Below are positions 10,801 to 18,214 of a stretch of DNA of 64,000 bases, in pieces (position 1 is the stretch's first letter; each line of letters starts with the position of its first letter). Origin of the DNA: Symbiodinium natans (Eukaryota > Sar > Dinophyceae > Suessiales > Symbiodiniaceae); assembly GCA_905221605.1 (NCBI GenBank), contig CAJNDS010001424.1:1-64000 (forward strand). The letters are read 5' to 3'. A program made the translations under genes and the position numbers. Under the pieces are notes generated by a model. The model was not told where the DNA came from. It saw only the letters and a program-made list of their open reading frames with translations, and did not search any database.

Positions 10801-13800
10801 CTCAGTGACGTCAGGGAGGCTGGTTTGGTGGCCAAAATTGGAAGGCTCACCGATCAAGGCTTGGCCATGCTCCAGCCCGAGTCTACTCGAGGCCGTTTGC
10901 GCTACCTTGTCATCGTCGCAGACTCTACAACTACGTTCCTCACTGAAGGAAATTGGAAGACAGATCTGCTGGCAGACATCAAGGCCAACCGCGGCAATGC
11001 GTTCCCACATCATCTTGGCGTTGAGTACATTCCTACATGGGGTGCGAATCTCACGCGGCTCGTAGAGCTCGCCGTGGGAAAAATCACCCAACTGGAGCGT
11101 GAAACTGGCGCCAGTGGTCAGGTGAGCATTGACCTCATGATGATCTGGAACGGGAACGAGTTCGTCGGCGACAGAGGTCTGTTTTTGGACCCAGGCTTCA
11201 AGAGCAAGACGGAGTGGCTTCGTGGTTACCCGCACATGGCAAAGGGGAGCTGGGAGTTCATTGGACCAAAGGTTCTCCGGGAGATAGGCAAGTTGGCGGA
11301 TCTACAGTCAAGGGCGTCAGTGGGTACTGTGCTGCTCACGTCTGCGACCGACGCTGCCAACTACTACCTCCCGCGCGATTGGGGTACCATCATGGCGGAT
11401 TTGCTCGACTACGCCGCCCAACTTGGGCTGGCCGTCAAGCATTTCAATACGCCTGCGAGCCAGATCCGCAAATTCGACCACTTTCACTTCCAGGAGGACA
11501 GCGCCTATCGTTTGCAGCTGTTGAGGTGGTTGGGTTTTACCGCCAGGATTATGGTCCTTCGTCACCAATGCTCCTTCTTCAAGGAAGCCGACATCGACCT
11601 GGTCCTGCAGAACTACGGCCACGTCTCAAAGCCCAACGTCAAGTTCGCTGTGGACGTGCAGGTGGAGGAGAAGCTCCTGAACCACTTCCGTAGAGGAAGA
11701 GTAGAGCCCACACATCAGCCGCTTGTCGAGGCTGACCCGTGGGACGACATCTACTTCCAAGGACCCCAGGAGCAGTTCCCCGACACCGCGCCGAACCACT
11801 TTGTCCACCGGGACTTCAAGGACCACGTTCACCTGGGAGATGGGGAATATGTTACCCGCGAGGACTACGACGAGATGATCAAGAAGAGCGAGGAAAATGC
11901 CCCCCGTCCAGGGGAGGCCGTCGTTGTTCCGTCATCGTCGTCAACGGCGCGGGAGACTAAGGAGAAGCTTTTGGCCAGGGGGGAGGTCTACAGTCGTCAG
12001 CGGACCGACCCTGAGTCCAGTGCCCCCAAGCGGGCAAAGAAGGGCCCACACGAGGCTGCCTACGACGAGCCCATCAAGTCCGGCTACTACTCAACCGATG
12101 ACGATTGGTGCCTCGTCGACATGCTGGGCCTCTACTGGGACACAATCCATTTATGCCCACCGGAAGGTGAGGCCGAGTGGAGTGACATCCTTCAGGAGTA
12201 TATCCACATTCCCCAGCATCACAAGACTGCCTTGTCCGGTATTGTCCGCGGCAAGGTCGTCCCAGGTCTGCAGGGCGATGGATTGTGGTGCTCTACAAGG
12301 AAGATCCTCGAGGCCTGGAACAAGAAGACGAACAAGGATTATGGCCTCGGGATGCTCCTCACTGTCGTCAAGAACGACAACCGCAGCAGGTTCCAGCTGC
12401 GAATTGACCGCAACCACCCCCTCGCCGAGTACTACGGCCTAGGAGGCTACCCTACCCTTATTAGGGCGAACCAAGGCATCTCCAAAGATGCTATGAAAGG
12501 GGTGCCCGACTCGATCCTTGCGGAGGCCTGGTTCAGCATGATCCCAGAAGCAGAGATGGATGAGCATTCTGCCACCTGGGAAGGTCGGCCGGTTTTGCCC
12601 CTGGAGAAGATTCCACGCAGGCTCTACCACCGCACCTACAAGGATCGAGCCTTTGCCATCTTGGACTCCTGCTTTATCCCCGGGCACCACACCGCGAATG
12701 CCTTTGTGTATTTTGCCGACCGGGAGGTAGGGCCGGGAGAAAATGTCCCTGGCGTGAGAAGCGATCGCCCCGTGGAGGTGGTCGTCAACACCATGGATGC
12801 CCTCAGGCAAGGCGCTGGACTGTTCTACTCACGGTCCGAGGGCGTCCTCTGCAGAGAAGCGATCTCTGGATCGACGGTTCTCTACATCCGCGACACAAGG
12901 ACCGATGAAATCTTGTGGTCTGCCGCGGATGGACCTGAGGGACAGGAGGAGGAAGAGAATGCCCCTCATGTAGAGGAGGCCGAATCTTCCGGAAGCATGG
13001 TCGTTGAAGCCGTGGGACCTTTCCAAGAAGTGCAGGAGGAGCCTGGTGTCGAGCATGAAGAAGCCCCATTGGTCAAGGAGGAGTTCGACGTTCCCATCCT
13101 TGAGGAGGTCGAGAGCACCGTTCCTGAACTTCCACCTCTACACGTTCGCTTCAACACCGACGCCGATGTCATCGAGGTGTCGCCTTCAGGAAGGAACCGT
13201 TTGACTGAAGGTCAGTTGCAAGTGGTCCCTGATGAAGGAGTGGCTACCCGCTCTACGGCACCGGCAACCCAAGCGCCGCGTCCTGGATGGAAAAGGGAAA
13301 TCACGCAGATTCAGTGCGTCAATTGTGGCAAGCTTCGTCTCGAAGGTCAGCACAAGTGTTTCCACTGCGGCTACTACGTCACCCGTGGGGCCACCCAGAG
13401 TGCCTTCAGAATGTGGATGGCGCGTGAGCGCTCCCATGTCTTGGACGCCCTGGCAGAGCAGTTTGGAAAGGGCCTTTGGGAGATGGATGCCGCGAAGATT
13501 CGCCAGGCCGCTGGAACGCATGATTTGAGGGGACAGCAGAGCGTAGATGGCCGAGCTATCATGTTGGCACGCCAAAATCTCAAAGGCATCATGAAGCACG
13601 GCTACACGTCGATGGTGGACAAGTTCGACCAGGACGACACCTACGCGATCCACGCTATCAAGGGCGGCTGGACGAGAAGGCGGCTCACTATTCAGGACTG
13701 CGTGGCATGCGCTTATCTTCCCAATCAAGGTCGTTCCCGCGAACAACGTGAGTTGGGCTACGGCTCCAACAAGGCCTGGGAGAATAAAAAGGTCAATCAT

Positions 13801-14367
13801 GAGGGCCTGGCTCGCATGGCGTTCTTCGACAAGAATGCCGACGATCTCGTCCTGGCCGGCCTCATCGACGACCCCAACCTCGAACCTATGGGCTACGCTT
13901 GGCTCGGCAACTTCATGGGCGTGAAGGAGTTCGCCCGGATCATCCGCGTCACCCGTGCGGTTTCCCACATCCTCACCTTCACGGAGGGCATCATTGGCAT
14001 CCCGGACTTCGATGAGGAAGAGCATCTGGCAGTCTTTTTGGCCGAGATCCTCTCTGAGAATTATGGTGGGGCAAAGGAGACGTGCCGAAAGATGAAGGAA
14101 TCGGCAGAAGCGTCCCGGGCCGCTCAGGCGCGGGCGGATGCAAGAAAGGCATCGCAAAATGCCCCCCGTTATGGGGAGGCCGATCGTAACACGAATCGTG
14201 GCTGGTCGTGGAGCGACAACTCTTGGTCGCAGGACGACTGGCATTCCTCAAGTTCCTGGCGTGACCGCCAGTGGCAGGATCAAGGATCCTGGTGGAGCTC
14301 GGGGAGTCGCAATACGGTGCACTCCCGTGGACCTTGGCGCTACGACCATCGAGATCGCAGCTGGTGA
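4837..14367 (+). CDS. Copia Pol polyprotein with TET/JBP-like, methyltransferase-like, SGNH-like and Tpt1/KptA-like extension
   Basis: About 3176 codons; the frame is already open at 4741, so translation probably enters by -1 slippage from protease. Integrase: HHCC H134, H138, C145, C148; acidic triad about D179, D241, E272. RT: first Asp about D767, YVDD 856-859. RNase H: D1194, D1196, E1238. Beyond about residue 1400: TET/JBP-like dioxygenase (H1542-x-D1544, H1609, R1618); C5-methyltransferase-like fold (EFCC at 1672-1675, Pro-Cys at 1735-1736, Glu1783); SGNH-like block (DS 2029-2030, GN 2106-2107, D2214-xx-H2217); Tpt1/KptA-like block (about 2455-2700); Cys4 zinc ribbon (2827, 2830, 2841, 2844); Trp/Ser/Arg-rich tail. 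The Pol core is certain. Extension domains are my motif-level assignments, strongest for the dioxygenase. Confidence 0.9.
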   Translation: MVEHPDPEISAAINEVPPIDIPKEKLKRPGWVSHPNAKYLIVGHKPKTFRTATPRFPRCEVRSTWLFREGSWVKVEDKVNVRELDNKVARLEGNPILSLTIFEDPDVEPDSDNEGNARSLAEADLKAEAKSVEHLFSHRPKNPFCEVCQRAKMLAPQARKKGGSSTIVSKAFGDHITVDHIITRDLRDHGFQDERVALIVKDVFTKFRYVYPSPTKSSDQCFEDLLHFLGQEDAVGVFYSDNAPELHAAIKSLGVRHVTSREYVDTNKSVIEREIRTILEGTRSNLVQAGLPDKLWPLAAQHHAMALNATKRLDNGIVPWEARYGEPFSGIMIPFGARVLYWNNPKQNIPASSKFAPTGVEGIFLGYHVQPGFVWKEEYLVTPVKGCDFAFEIGNFPILRSKRMELLPGDFTFPMRSEQLALQESLRKPTLSDQDCSWGGTDGAGQRAPPGDSPDEPLPPPGVPDLDGSDLKDRLSEYLDQVAKENEDYVPEDVGAVEDWLGRDAPGSSKEATSVPKASSTLPRHDPKTMPDGKKVPKGYNWDGVRLVRDKKGSKRPPDTPSEFWHMYSKAQREADIERFERKKAREAEEDARKALRDSPAMPVIAEPDPEPHRDRMASLYWAKLGQVASEMFAAVARVVGPKEIESTPAAKEAMDREWKKLADKSCWLEKKVREYRDVAAEAKHKNVKAHFGKIFEICSVKGDELPDGHPQKKWKGRSVFQGNNVQDENHDHAIFAELGSSPASMEAGKIIDVFGSQPGYVKQQADGIAAYTQALFKGIETWVRLPRNRWPKEWSGYEDPVCPLRLALYGHPDSGGIWERYCTEQLESVGFTAVLPDIWHSVFYHAELDLLLVVYVDDFKMAGPQDKINKGWELIAKVIDMEPAEVLGRYFGCHHVEQNQVQLSREDHPFAYVFDKKHASPAADYQVRPNRKEDFWEVDAELAAVVRHHIYPRRKLYVPTQDDVSKFPHISCQRITVFDDGRDPIHDDLNQGGPADQSGWWTGRTYFPITEVSDEDFSHALAAKHNKPKRSKAEAKREARQSKFKSTESISQGKTPSMTVPVNVVYYDMRDFLVSCVDRYCELAKVDKKSLKHVATPFHENRVAKVLENNEPSGKLQPIASRVLMKVLFAARMARWDLLRATQALASRVTKWSRDCDVALHRLISYINSSLEVRMRGFIGDRIQDCKLWMFCDADHAGSHDSKSTSGCALYLVGPNTYFPLNAFSKKQTSITTSSTESEVVAANQGIRAQGLPSLSLWIFLWREVASRTASYQARPKTKSNQRENDIIARIDPELDEIRYGECRADGRSVSDLNGLKVHLSPKFAVQLLEDNQATITILLKGDSEKLRHTDRTQRISFAWIKQQFERNFFEMINVDTKEQVADIFTKPFADRGKWEHALRLIAHVDAPLQGGRQSKAHESDAHLINKPVVHAHPVVKPSGDPCAVAAELTKDRDFSTKALLRVAQIMYPNKTKRKMIKLDSRSYYHIFGQWSYGGMQGVTKATRRWPQIARFLNGVVQAHAPKDFTWNSVLLNSCTGASVHKDHGNAKDSMSFALSVGDFKDGELWFADPLVSSEDAIVRVGPNGKRLKGRAVSTLNKAIIFDPRNLHCVLPFTGTRFSIVAYTSRSQDALQDQELNSLKSLGFRLPPRAASAASAREYSRPLGFKRIIVEFCCSPNSKLGQDRSARQGCYVLRVTSEDDVLKDSTLTSVVQKISTLCDEGGASKPILVYASLPCTGGCPWNRMTPDSPKWEQHQELFCKLLKQFRKFIRKLKEYKPQVAFELPKDCDYWKWDHVQHMVNDLGLEFYRCDGCMLGITNHQGLPLRKAWTIASSIPLQRLAAHKCDRSHVHGESRGQDLKDSENYSHAMTDCIHIDWKSFCDRRSNYAACAQQHFSCNHKHACTHKTEQTNALAACCILAADFCAPDMEATNAGIVAPTEVLRQWWDRRLWETSLSSEYRTMAPFQEDEASVNNFYKYLPRPLACEYALSDVREAGLVAKIGRLTDQGLAMLQPESTRGRLRYLVIVADSTTTFLTEGNWKTDLLADIKANRGNAFPHHLGVEYIPTWGANLTRLVELAVGKITQLERETGASGQVSIDLMMIWNGNEFVGDRGLFLDPGFKSKTEWLRGYPHMAKGSWEFIGPKVLREIGKLADLQSRASVGTVLLTSATDAANYYLPRDWGTIMADLLDYAAQLGLAVKHFNTPASQIRKFDHFHFQEDSAYRLQLLRWLGFTARIMVLRHQCSFFKEADIDLVLQNYGHVSKPNVKFAVDVQVEEKLLNHFRRGRVEPTHQPLVEADPWDDIYFQGPQEQFPDTAPNHFVHRDFKDHVHLGDGEYVTREDYDEMIKKSEENAPRPGEAVVVPSSSSTARETKEKLLARGEVYSRQRTDPESSAPKRAKKGPHEAAYDEPIKSGYYSTDDDWCLVDMLGLYWDTIHLCPPEGEAEWSDILQEYIHIPQHHKTALSGIVRGKVVPGLQGDGLWCSTRKILEAWNKKTNKDYGLGMLLTVVKNDNRSRFQLRIDRNHPLAEYYGLGGYPTLIRANQGISKDAMKGVPDSILAEAWFSMIPEAEMDEHSATWEGRPVLPLEKIPRRLYHRTYKDRAFAILDSCFIPGHHTANAFVYFADREVGPGENVPGVRSDRPVEVVVNTMDALRQGAGLFYSRSEGVLCREAISGSTVLYIRDTRTDEILWSAADGPEGQEEEENAPHVEEAESSGSMVVEAVGPFQEVQEEPGVEHEEAPLVKEEFDVPILEEVESTVPELPPLHVRFNTDADVIEVSPSGRNRLTEGQLQVVPDEGVATRSTAPATQAPRPGWKREITQIQCVNCGKLRLEGQHKCFHCGYYVTRGATQSAFRMWMARERSHVLDALAEQFGKGLWEMDAAKIRQAAGTHDLRGQQSVDGRAIMLARQNLKGIMKHGYTSMVDKFDQDDTYAIHAIKGGWTRRRLTIQDCVACAYLPNQGRSREQRELGYGSNKAWENKKVNHEGLARMAFFDKNADDLVLAGLIDDPNLEPMGYAWLGNFMGVKEFARIIRVTRAVSHILTFTEGIIGIPDFDEEEHLAVFLAEILSENYGGAKETCRKMKESAEASRAAQARADARKASQNAPRYGEADRNTNRGWSWSDNSWSQDDWHSSSSWRDRQWQDQGSWWSSGSRNTVHSRGPWRYDHRDRSW

Positions 14368-14657
14368 GTCCTGAGTTCCGCTTTTTCTGATAAAGTAGCT
14401 TAGCATCTTGACCACGGCGCTCTGTTTTCCTTTCCTTTTGAGGTCGATGCTGAGTGAACCACTGTATTGCACGAGCCACCTTTGTATCCCCGCCAGCGTT
14501 TCAAATTTCTTAAGCTGGTGCGCGGTGATCTGTGGCGTTGAACCTGAATTTAAAACTCGGGTGAGCGCACTTTGAACATACAGTAGAAGAGCAAAATGCA
14601 GCACGTAGTGCTTGCCGTGGATTCGTTGACTGCGTTTCAGCATTCTCACGCTTCAAC
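14368..14657 (+). other. 3' untranslated region of the copia element
   Basis: This lies between the polyprotein stop and the polypurine tract. I see no coding signal in the sense direction. A 133-codon antisense frame covers part of it but has no recognisable motif. Confidence 0.6.
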
Positions 14658-14665
14658 GAGGGGGG
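14658..14665 (+). promoter_or_regulatory. Polypurine tract
   Basis: GAGGGGGG directly abuts the 3' LTR, the expected site for plus-strand priming during reverse transcription. Confidence 0.85.
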
Positions 14666-14811
14666 TGTATTTTATATCTGTGCATTCCCTCCACTTTTGC
14701 CTCCATGTATGTTGCACTTACTTGTGTCGCTCAAGCTCTCTGAGTAAAAAGGTTAGGCGCGCCCCTGCTCATGGCTTAACGGATAACAACTGGTGGATTT
14801 CCCAAACTATA
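14666..14811 (+). repeat. 3' LTR
   Basis: This 146-bp copy of the 5' LTR differs at 2 positions and is followed by the target duplication GTTTC at 14812-14816. Confidence 0.93.
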
Positions 14812-14823
14812 GTTTCTTCAGAA

Positions 14824-15042
14824 ATGTCAAAAAGAACGGAGGGTGCTGTGCTTGTTCTAGGTTGTCTGGAAAGCTTCCAGTCGTGGTGCACTGACAGTAA
14901 ACCCTAAACCCTAAACCCTAAACCCTGAACCCGGCCTAGGGTTTGGGGCTTGCCGTCCACAGCAAAGGTTCCGGAGGTCGACCGCAAGAGGGAGCAGAAG
15001 CAGGAAGGGGGCTTTGTCTGTTGGGCCTATGAGGGCTTGAGT
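14824..15042 (+). CDS. Unknown protein, first two exons
   Basis: ATG at 14824 follows TTTCTTCAG, a good splice acceptor that could take the trans-spliced leader. Exon 1 (14824-14896) reads MSKRTEGAVLVLGCLE... and ends before GTAAACCC. Exon 2 (14963-15042) begins after GTCCACAG and continues in frame as KVPEVDRKREQKQEGGFVCW. The 66-bp intron between them is largely CCCTAAA repeat. After 15042 the sequence enters telomeric repeat with GT at 15041/15043. No family recognised. The copia element sits immediately upstream. Confidence 0.6.
14897..14962 (+). other. Intron made largely of telomeric repeat
   Basis: It has GT...AG borders, and joining 14896 to 14963 preserves one open frame. The first half is (CCCTAAA)4. 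It then turns to CCTAGGGTTTGGGG, the opposite strand of the same repeat. Confidence 0.55.
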
Positions 15043-15140
15043 GTAGGGTTTAGGGTTTAGGGTTTGGGGTTTAGGGTTTAGGGTTCAGGGTTCAGGGTTC
15101 AGGGTGTAGGGTTTAGGGTTAGGGTTTAGGGTTTAGGGAA

Positions 15141-15237
15141 GGGAAGTTCCCATGTATACTAAGAGTCCTGAATCGGAATTGTAGTTCCACTTTTATGATC
15201 CCTATGAAGGACTGGTTATTATAGGGGGAACATCCCC
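15141..15237. mobile_element. Inverted-repeat element, family 1
   Basis: The termini GGGAAGTTCCC and GGGGGAACATCCC are inverted repeats. Related copies at 15435, 30574, 33784, 50794, 58368 and 62541 share GTCCTTAATAGGGAT-like subterminal sequence. This is a MITE or introner-like family of about 95 bp. Confidence 0.7.
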
Positions 15238-15434
15238 ACTTAGGGTTTAGGGTTCAGGCTTTCTTTTTTGGGTCTTGGGGCTCTAGTGGGGCTGTAAGGG
15301 TTTATAAGGGCCTATACGGGTCTTATAGGCCCTTTAGTGGTTTTTGGGGTTTGGGGTTCAGCGGGCTGGAGGATTCAGGAGGGGGGCCGGGGGGGGGGGG
15401 GGGGGGGGGGGGGGGAGGTATAGTCACAAACTTT
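15238..15434. other. Telomere-like tract and 29-nt-scale poly-G run
   Basis: Degenerate TTTAGGG-like text leads to a long G homopolymer at about 15388-15414. No coding signal seen. Confidence 0.6.
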
Positions 15435-15687
15435 GGGATGCTCCCCCTTTTCCGACAGTCCTGAATAGGGATTAGAATATTTAGAACTTACAAGTAGGGT
15501 TAGCAGTACCCTAAGTATGGCCATAACCATAGTCGCCCTACTTATAACCCTTCTTATAAGCACCCATGAACCTCCAAGTAGGGGGTACGATAATCCCTAT
15601 CAAGGACTGTAAGTATAAAGGACCCTAACCCTAAACCCTAAACCCTAAACCCTATCAAGGACTGTAAGTATACGGGGGGAGCATCCC
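15435..15687. mobile_element. Family 1 element containing a nested family 3 element and a telomeric insertion
   Basis: The family 1 left arm (GGGATGCTCCCCC) is interrupted by a family 3 copy at about 15487-15580, and then by a telomeric tract. The tract is bracketed by a perfect 23-bp duplication (15595-15617 and 15650-15672). The right arm ends GGGGGGAGCATCCC. Confidence 0.7.
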
Positions 15688-15710
15688 AGTCAGAAGCCCT
15701 TAAACCCCAG

Positions 15711-15752
15711 AAGGACCCTGCAGCCAGCAGTGCGTCACCTCCTTCAGCACAG
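15711..15752 (+). other. Short exon-like island
   Basis: It is bounded by ACCCCAG and a CAG before telomeric repeat. The frame reads KDPAASSASPPSAQ. It could be a further exon of the gene beginning at 14824. Too short to be sure. Confidence 0.3.
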
Positions 15753-16260
15753 GCCCGAAACCCTAAACCCTTAAACCCTAAACCCTAGTCCCTAAACCCT
15801 AAACCCTAAACCCTAAACCCGGGTTTGAGGCTTTCGGGTTTGGGGCTTAGGGTTTGGCATTCCGAGAGTTCGAGGCTGAGAATTTGTAGTGTCAGAGTTC
15901 TTGGGGTTTGGGGGTTAGGCGAGTTTGGGGTTTTGTGGTCTTGGGGAAGGGTGGGGAGGGTTGGGGTTGGAGAGGGAGAAAGAAGTAGCAGTTAGCCAGC
16001 CCCCATCCTACTGGGGACCCAGAGCAGGCTTGCTCGCTTAATTTTGGACCAGCACTCGAGGTAGGCGAAAGGTGCAAGAGTCCCTAAACCCTAAACCCCA
16101 AACCCCAAACCCCAAACCCCAAACCCTAAACCCTAAACCCTAAACCCTAAACCCTAAACCCTAAACTCTAGTCTATAAACCCGAGTCTACTGCAATGCTG
16201 GCGGCTGTCTGAAGTCTTAGACTGAATTGCTCTTTGTTAACCTTCGTCCCTCCTGAGGCT
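15753..16260. repeat. Telomeric repeats with unassigned spacers
   Basis: C-strand tracts at 15760-15822 and 16081-16170, with a G-strand-like tract at 15823-15960. The spacers 15970-16080 and 16171-16260 show no convincing open frame with splice borders. Confidence 0.5.
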
Positions 16261-16472
16261 GGTTCTTAGTAGAGAATGAGGGAATTCAGACCCTACATAC
16301 ACCCTTAAAGGGTAGATCTTGGGCCCTACATATACCCTTCAAAGGGATTATATAGGGCCCTATATATAGATACCCTTTAAGGGATGAACCTAGAAATACA
16401 TATATATATATATATATAACCTTTAAGGGATCAGATATAGGGCCCTAATTCCCTCAATCCCTACTAAGAACC
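16261..16472. mobile_element. Inverted-repeat element, family 2 (long copy)
   Basis: It starts GGTTCTTAGTAG and ends CTACTAAGAACC. The interior has repeated CCCTTAAAGGG/GGGCCCTA palindromes and an (AT)n run at 16397-16418. Copies with the same ends occur at 17758-17850 and 50200-50294. Confidence 0.75.
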
Positions 16473-16966
16473 CGGGAGCCGAAATGCTTCTGGTGAGCAA
16501 TCGTCCGCATAATGGGCCCACTGACTTCCAGCCACGATCTTGTCTAAGGGTTTCGGGTTCAGGGTTTAGGGTTTAGGGAATGCTTGGGCCCAAAGTAGGT
16601 TTAGGGTAGAGAACTCCTGTGGGTTGGGCGGGATGCCTTGGACTTGCAGACTTTCCCAGCTGTCTTGCAGTTTGGCAGGCCGAGAGAGCCTTGGGCAGCA
16701 ATGGACTTCGGATTGGGCGTTATGGTTTTTCTGTCGGTTGGGGCCCCTAAGCCCTAAACCCATACTATGGGGTTGCGTATGCTATTTCTTAGGTTGTTGT
16801 GGGTTTGGGTGCAAGGGGGTGGTGCATGGCTTGAAAATGGAAATGGTCTACACGAACTGTTGTCATAGGGTTTAGGGTTTATGGTTTATGGCACGAAGCA
16901 GTATAAGCGATCCCCGAGCCAGAAGCCTAAACCCTGCAACCCTACAATTCAGAGAAGTGTAGAATC
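16473..16966. other. Spacer with weak coding-like segment
   Basis: Telomeric tracts lie at 16556-16578 and 16748-16762. A frame around 16665-16735 (LAGRESLGQQWTSDWALW) is preceded by CTTGCAG. It is the only part that looks exonic, and support is weak. Confidence 0.3.
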
Positions 16967-17007
16967 ATGGCCACCCGCTACCGCTTCCTGAGCTACTGGC
17001 GCGGAAG
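16967..17007 (+). CDS. First-exon candidate, unknown protein
   Basis: ATG at 16967 reads MATRYRFLSYWRGR up to a CCCTAAA tract. An acceptor-like ACAATTCAG lies just upstream (16944-16952). The next island (17092-17202) may belong to the same gene. Confidence 0.4.
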
Positions 17008-17091
17008 AAACCCTAAACCCCAAACCCTAAACCCTAAACCCTAAAACCCTAAAACCCTAAAACCCTAAACCCTAAACCCGCAACCCTCGAG

Positions 17092-17202
17092 TTGGTTCTG
17101 GGGATACGAAGCAACGTTGTGTTGTGGCACGCCGGACCTGTTTTTGGAAACTTGAGAAAGATGGCGCACGAAGCTGAAGCATCCAAATGTCCTATACCCT
17201 AA
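17092..17202 (+). other. Exon-like island
   Basis: This frame is open for 36 codons (VLGIRSNVVLWHAGPVFGN...) between two telomeric tracts and ends in TAA. The function is unknown. Confidence 0.35.
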
Positions 17203-17757
17203 GCCTGAGAAACAGTAAACCCTAAGCCCCAAACCCGAAAACCCTAAAACCCTAAACCCTAAACCCGAAACCCTAAACCCTAAACCCTAAACCCTAAAAC
17301 CCTAAACCCTAAAACCCGAAAACCCAAAAACCCTAAACCCTAAAACCCCGACTCTGAGGTTTAGGATTTGGGCTCTCAGACTCGCACAAATATACCACAG
17401 TCCCTATATTGCCCTTATATGGAAGAATACTGTTAACTTGTTTTTTTTGTGCAGGGGGGGGGGGGGGGGGGGGGGCGGTTCTGAAGCAAGCAGTGGTTCA
17501 GGTTTAAGGGCGCCTTCCAAGTAACAAGGAAGTAGAACTGCCATTACCCAGGGAACAGGGTTTAGGGTTACTGCAGGGTTGCCCAATTACGGGTTTAGGG
17601 CTACCCAATTATAAGCCCCCTAAATCTGGTCGTAATTGGGTTAGTGATTAAACACTACAGGTTTTTTCATAACTTAAAAACCCCAGCCTGTTTGACAATT
17701 GGGTTATATCTACAGTGACCCCAAGTCCAAAGCCGTCTTAATCGGGCTGGACCCCCT
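17203..17757. other. Telomeric tract, family 6 inverted-repeat element and intron-like spacer
   Basis: 17217-17345 is degenerate CCCTAAA. About 17395-17500 matches the family 6 element (poly-G arm and TTCTGAAGCAA end; copies near 25948, 48502, 51660). 17580-17757 is AT-richer with CCCAATTA/TAATTGGG inverted motifs. No gene seen. Confidence 0.5.
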
Positions 17758-17850
17758 GGTTCTTAGTAGGGAATGAGGGAAAATAAAGCCCTATATACCA
17801 TTGAAGGGAGTGTATAGGGCCCCTAATTCCCTCACTACCTACTAAGAACC
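17758..17850. mobile_element. Inverted-repeat element, family 2
   Basis: This 93-bp copy has GGTTCTTAGTAGGGAATGAG at the left and the complementary end ...CCTACTAAGAACC at the right. It is followed directly by CCCTAAA repeats. Confidence 0.8.
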
Positions 17851-17978
17851 CTAAACCCTAAAGCCTAAACCCTAAACCCTAAACCCTCAACCCTAAACCC
17901 TAAACCCTAAACCCTAAACCCTAAACCCTAAACCCTAAGTAAGTACCCAATGAGAAGACAAGCAGCTGTCGGTCCCAG

Positions 17979-18040
17979 GTGCTGCCTTAGCCGCAGTTCG
18001 GAAGGCTTTGCAGGCGTGGTTTCCTACGTCCAAGTGGGAG
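17979..18040 (+). other. Exon-like island
   Basis: It begins after GGTCCCAG and ends at a GGTTTAG tract. The frame reads AALAAVRKALQAWFPTSKWE, amphipathic and free of stops. Unknown protein. Confidence 0.4.
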
Positions 18041-18214
18041 GGTTTAGGGTTTAGGGTTTAGGGTTTTAGGGTTTAGGGGTTTAGGGTTTAGGGTTTAGGG
18101 TATGGGGTGTAGGGTTTAGGGTTTAGGGTTTAGGGTTTAGGGACATAATAGGTTCCCTAGGTTCTCAAGAATATATCAGTCCAACATGCAATGCAAGCCA
18201 ACCCTAAACCCCGG

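Larger units (their letters stand above)
1153..14811 (+). mobile_element. Complete Ty1/copia-type LTR retrotransposon with a very long polyprotein extension
   Basis: The element is bounded by two 146-bp direct repeats (1153-1298 and 14666-14811) and flanked by the 5-bp target duplication GTTTC (1148-1152 and 14812-14816). Domain order is Gag, CCCH fingers, protease, integrase, reverse transcriptase, RNase H, so integrase precedes RT, which defines copia. Two mismatches between the LTRs indicate a recent insertion. At about 13.7 kb it is far longer than a usual copia (about 5 kb); the excess is a C-terminal extension of the last ORF. The insertion lies 8 bp upstream of the ATG of the gene at 14824. 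Confidence 0.95.

Noticed and set aside
13186-14244. 352-codon minus-strand frame inside the copia polyprotein
   Set aside because: It is the antisense shadow of the 3' part of the polyprotein, with no motif and no independent signals.
15388-15414. Poly-G run as a functional G-quadruplex element
   Set aside because: Long homopolymers here are frequent and may be length-uncertain in assembly; no positional conservation is visible.
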